This document shows positions 6,343-7,850 of a DNA stretch of 7,850 bases, piece after piece (position 1 is the stretch's first letter; each line of letters begins with the position of its first letter). This DNA comes from Betaproteobacteria bacterium (GTDB lineage Bacteria > Pseudomonadota > Gammaproteobacteria > Burkholderiales > SG8-39): contig JAABRB010000155.1 of assembly GCA_011391185.1 (NCBI GenBank), positions 1 to 7,850 on the forward strand, in the 5' to 3' direction. Below the pieces are notes generated by a model. It did not search any database, was not told the origin of the DNA, and was given only the letters and a program-made list of their open reading frames with translations. The position numbers were made by a program, and so were the translations under genes.

Positions 6343-6608
6343 AAGACCATCGTCACCATCGGGTGATCGCAGAGCTCCCGGTAGAGCTCGTCCAGCTGCT
6401 CGCGCGATGTCGCGTTGACGACTACGGTGACCGAAAGGTAGTTCCCTTCGCGGCTCGAGCGCATCTCGACGGTTCCGGGTTCGAAATCCGGCACGTGCTG
6501 CTGCACGACCCCCACCACCGCCTGCGCGAATCCGGGCTGGGTTCGACCCATCACCTTGATCGGGAAATCGCACGGAAACGCGAGCAGGGACTCGGTGCTC
6601 TCAGGCAT
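6339..6608 (-). CDS. ybeD: YbeD/DUF493 family protein
   Basis: 89-aa protein matching the YbeD family, small ACT-like alpha/beta proteins usually found beside lipB. Family blocks are LLAFPCDFPIKVMG (8-21), the helix around 24-39, SREGNYLSVTVVVNATS (52-68) and a C-terminal hydrophobic end MVTMVL that corresponds to the VRMVL end of E. coli YbeD. The ATG at 6608 gives an N-terminus within two residues of the E. coli protein. It overlaps the end of dat by 8 nt, and its stop overlaps the lipB start. A G+C-only hairpin sits immediately upstream of the start (6609-6623) where a ribosome-binding site would be, so translation is likely coupled to dat. Its biochemical role is not established; a regulatory role in lipoylation is only suggested by its constant neighbourhood. 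Confidence 0.92.
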   Translation of the reverse strand: MPESTESLLAFPCDFPIKVMGRTQPGFAQAVVGVVQQHVPDFEPGTVEMRSSREGNYLSVTVVVNATSREQLDELYRELCDHPMVTMVL

Positions 6609-7470
6609 GCGCCGTGCCGGCGCGGGCGATTCGCGCCTTGTGCTCCTGGTAGAGCCCGTGCATCCGGGCATACATCGGTCCCGGCCTGCCGTTTCCGACC
6701 AGCTTGCCGTCCAGTGTCGTGACCGGCAGGACTTCCTTGGTCGAGGAGGACACCCAGATCTCGTCCGCCTCGCGGAGCTCATCCTCCTTCACCGGCCGGA
6801 TGTCGACCGGCAGCTTTGCCTCGCGCGCAAGATCGAGTACCAGATCGAGCGTGATGCCTGGAAGAATGCGGCGGTCTTTCGGCGGACTCACGATCACGCC
6901 GTTCTTCACGAGGAACACGTTGCTGGTCGATGCCTCGGTCACGTATCCGTCGCGCAGCAGGATCGCTTCGACACACCCCGCGTCGGCGGCGAGCTGGCGG
7001 AGCAGGCAGTTCGCGAGCAGCGACACCGACTTGATGTCGCATCGCTGCCAGCGGAAGTCCTCGGCCGTGATCACGCCGACGCCCCGCTCGCGCTGCTCGG
7101 TGGTCGGCTTGGACATCGGGTTCGCCATGACGAACACGGTGGGCGTGGCATCGGCCGGAAACGCCTGGTCGCGCGGTGCGACACCACGCGTCACCTGGAC
7201 ATAAACGCTCTGGTCGTCCCACGCGTTGCGCTCGATGATCTGACCCACGATCTGCGTCCATTGCGCGGCCGTGAGCGGATTCCGCAGCCGGATCGCATCC
7301 AGGCTGTTCTGCATGCGCGCGAGGTGCTCCGCGAGCCGTAGCGGCAAGCGAGCGTAGACCGGGATGACCTCGTAGACCCCGTCGCCGAAGATGAATCCCC
7401 GGTCGAGCACCGGCACGCGCGCTTCCGCGAGCGGCATGAGCTCGCCATTCAGGTAGACCGTCTGCGACAT
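6601..7470 (-). CDS. dat: D-amino acid aminotransferase (fold-type IV PLP enzyme)
   Basis: 289-aa cytoplasmic PLP enzyme that exchanges amino groups between D-amino acids (typically D-Ala) and 2-oxo acids (2-oxoglutarate), giving pyruvate and D-Glu. It belongs to the branched-chain/D-amino-acid aminotransferase fold. The PLP lysine is Lys147 in RCDIKSVSLLAN. Glu179 in DGYVTEASTSNVF is the usual cofactor-nitrogen partner. Tyr33 in FGDGVYEVIPVY and Arg100 in VAPRDQAFP match D-amino acid rather than branched-chain members. The C-terminal SSSTKEVLPVTTLDG (241-255) and GRPGP (261-265) are also typical. The start at 7470 has a good GAGGAG ribosome-binding site about 8 nt upstream and lies 23 nt after the carboxypeptidase stop. 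A related 4-amino-4-deoxychorismate lyase was considered, but the D-amino-acid motifs fit better. Confidence 0.9.
   Translation of the reverse strand: MSQTVYLNGELMPLAEARVPVLDRGFIFGDGVYEVIPVYARLPLRLAEHLARMQNSLDAIRLRNPLTAAQWTQIVGQIIERNAWDDQSVYVQVTRGVAPRDQAFPADATPTVFVMANPMSKPTTEQRERGVGVITAEDFRWQRCDIKSVSLLANCLLRQLAADAGCVEAILLRDGYVTEASTSNVFLVKNGVIVSPPKDRRILPGITLDLVLDLAREAKLPVDIRPVKEDELREADEIWVSSSTKEVLPVTTLDGKLVGNGRPGPMYARMHGLYQEHKARIARAGTAHA
6609..6623 (-). promoter_or_regulatory. Hairpin abutting the ybeD start codon
   Basis: In the mRNA this reads GCGCCG, loop GCA, CGGCGC: a perfect 6-bp all-G/C stem ending directly at the AUG of ybeD and lying within the last codons of dat. No Shine-Dalgarno sequence is seen in this window of the transcript. 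A ribosome translating dat would melt the stem and could restart at ybeD, a standard translational-coupling arrangement. This is inferred from sequence only. Confidence 0.4.
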
Positions 7471-7493
7471 CTGCTCATCTCCTCTGCGCCGCC

Positions 7494-7850
7494 CTAGTTA
7501 AACCACAAGCGCATCGTATCCCACATGCGGCCGAAGATTCCGGCCACCGCCACGCCCTCGAGCGCGACGGCTGTGCGCTCGCCGAACGGCTTGCCATCCA
7601 GTGACAACCGGACCGTTCCGACCGGCTGACCTTCGCCGACCGGCGCGACGAGCGGCTGCTGGCTCACGAAGTCGGCGGTGAGCTTTTCCGCGTCCCCACG
7701 CGGGAGTACCACGTAGAGGTCCGCCGCGAGCCCGGCCTTCAGATCGTTGCGCGCACCCTTCCAGACCCTGAGTGTGCTGATCGGCTGACCTTTTTCGTAG
7801 ACGCGCACGCTGTCGTAGAACTGGAAGCCGTAGTTCAGCAGCTTCTGGCT
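7494..7850 (-). CDS. dacA: D-alanyl-D-alanine carboxypeptidase (PBP5/6 type), C-terminal part
   Basis: Only the last 118 residues and the stop are in the window; the 5' part, with the signal peptide and the SxxK, SxN and KTG active-site motifs, lies beyond 7850. The visible part begins SQKLLNYGFQFYDSVRVYEK, the end of the penicillin-binding domain. It continues into the beta-rich C-terminal domain (WKGARNDLKAGLAADLYVVL, then PVGTVRLSLDGK) and ends in the amphipathic anchor FGRMWDTMRLWFN that holds such enzymes on the periplasmic face of the inner membrane. The role would be removal of the terminal D-Ala from peptidoglycan pentapeptides. dacA and dacC cannot be told apart from this fragment, so the symbol is provisional. 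The GTG at 7808 is internal, not a start. It is the first visible gene of the operon. Confidence 0.93.
   Translation of the reverse strand, partial: SQKLLNYGFQFYDSVRVYEKGQPISTLRVWKGARNDLKAGLAADLYVVLPRGDAEKLTADFVSQQPLVAPVGEGQPVGTVRLSLDGKPFGERTAVALEGVAVAGIFGRMWDTMRLWFN

Noticed and set aside
6343..6573. N-terminal extension of lipB upstream to 6573.
   Set aside because: It overlaps ybeD in another frame and has no LipB-like sequence; the ATG at 6342 gives the standard N-terminus.
1..7850. Possible CRISPR array, insertion sequence, tRNA or rRNA gene, phage remnant, toxin-antitoxin or defence system.
   Set aside because: No regularly spaced repeats, transposase motifs, tRNA-like folds or phage/defence domains were seen on either strand. 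Intergenic space is too small and composition looks uniform across the window.

Overview
This is a G+C-rich chromosomal segment, most likely from a betaproteobacterium (Burkholderiales-like). The evidence is the gene order dacA/dacC - D-amino acid aminotransferase - ybeD (DUF493) - lipB - lipA, a tripartite TRAP uptake system, a DUF4197 periplasmic protein, and strong third-position G/C bias. The taxonomic call rests on gene content and recalled gene order; no similarity search was run.

Layout from left to right. Positions 5-2836 (minus strand) hold a complete TRAP transporter operon in the order dctP (periplasmic binding protein), dctQ (small membrane subunit), dctM (large permease), with 4 nt between dctP and dctQ and a 1-nt stop/start overlap between dctQ and dctM. 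Positions 2837-3124 are a divergent intergenic region with several short inverted and direct repeats, including a 7-bp-arm inverted repeat at 3052-3071. Positions 3125-3916 (plus strand) encode a metallo-beta-lactamase-fold hydrolase of the N-acyl homoserine lactonase-like family with a complete metal site. It converges with a DUF4197 secreted protein gene (3945-4634, minus). Positions 4635-4726 carry an operator-like inverted repeat and a strong intrinsic terminator. Positions 4727-7850 (minus strand) are a compact operon of the 3' end of a D-Ala-D-Ala carboxypeptidase gene (cut by the window edge), dat, ybeD, lipB and lipA. Three consecutive stop/start overlaps within it imply translational coupling, and the terminator at 4693-4716 closes it.

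How the genes work together. LipB and LipA make protein-bound lipoyl cofactor: LipB transfers octanoyl from acyl-ACP to the target domain and LipA inserts two sulfurs. YbeD is a small ACT-like companion protein of unknown function. The carboxypeptidase and D-amino acid aminotransferase both handle D-alanine, so the operon joins peptidoglycan D-Ala metabolism to lipoylation. The TRAP system imports an unknown organic acid. The divergent lactonase-like enzyme may act on a related lactone or ester, but that pairing is inferred from position only.

I did not find a clearly new biological system. The items most worth checking are the TRAP/lactonase divergent unit with its candidate operator, the unusual active-site neighbourhood of the lactonase-like enzyme, and the translational coupling in the lip operon.
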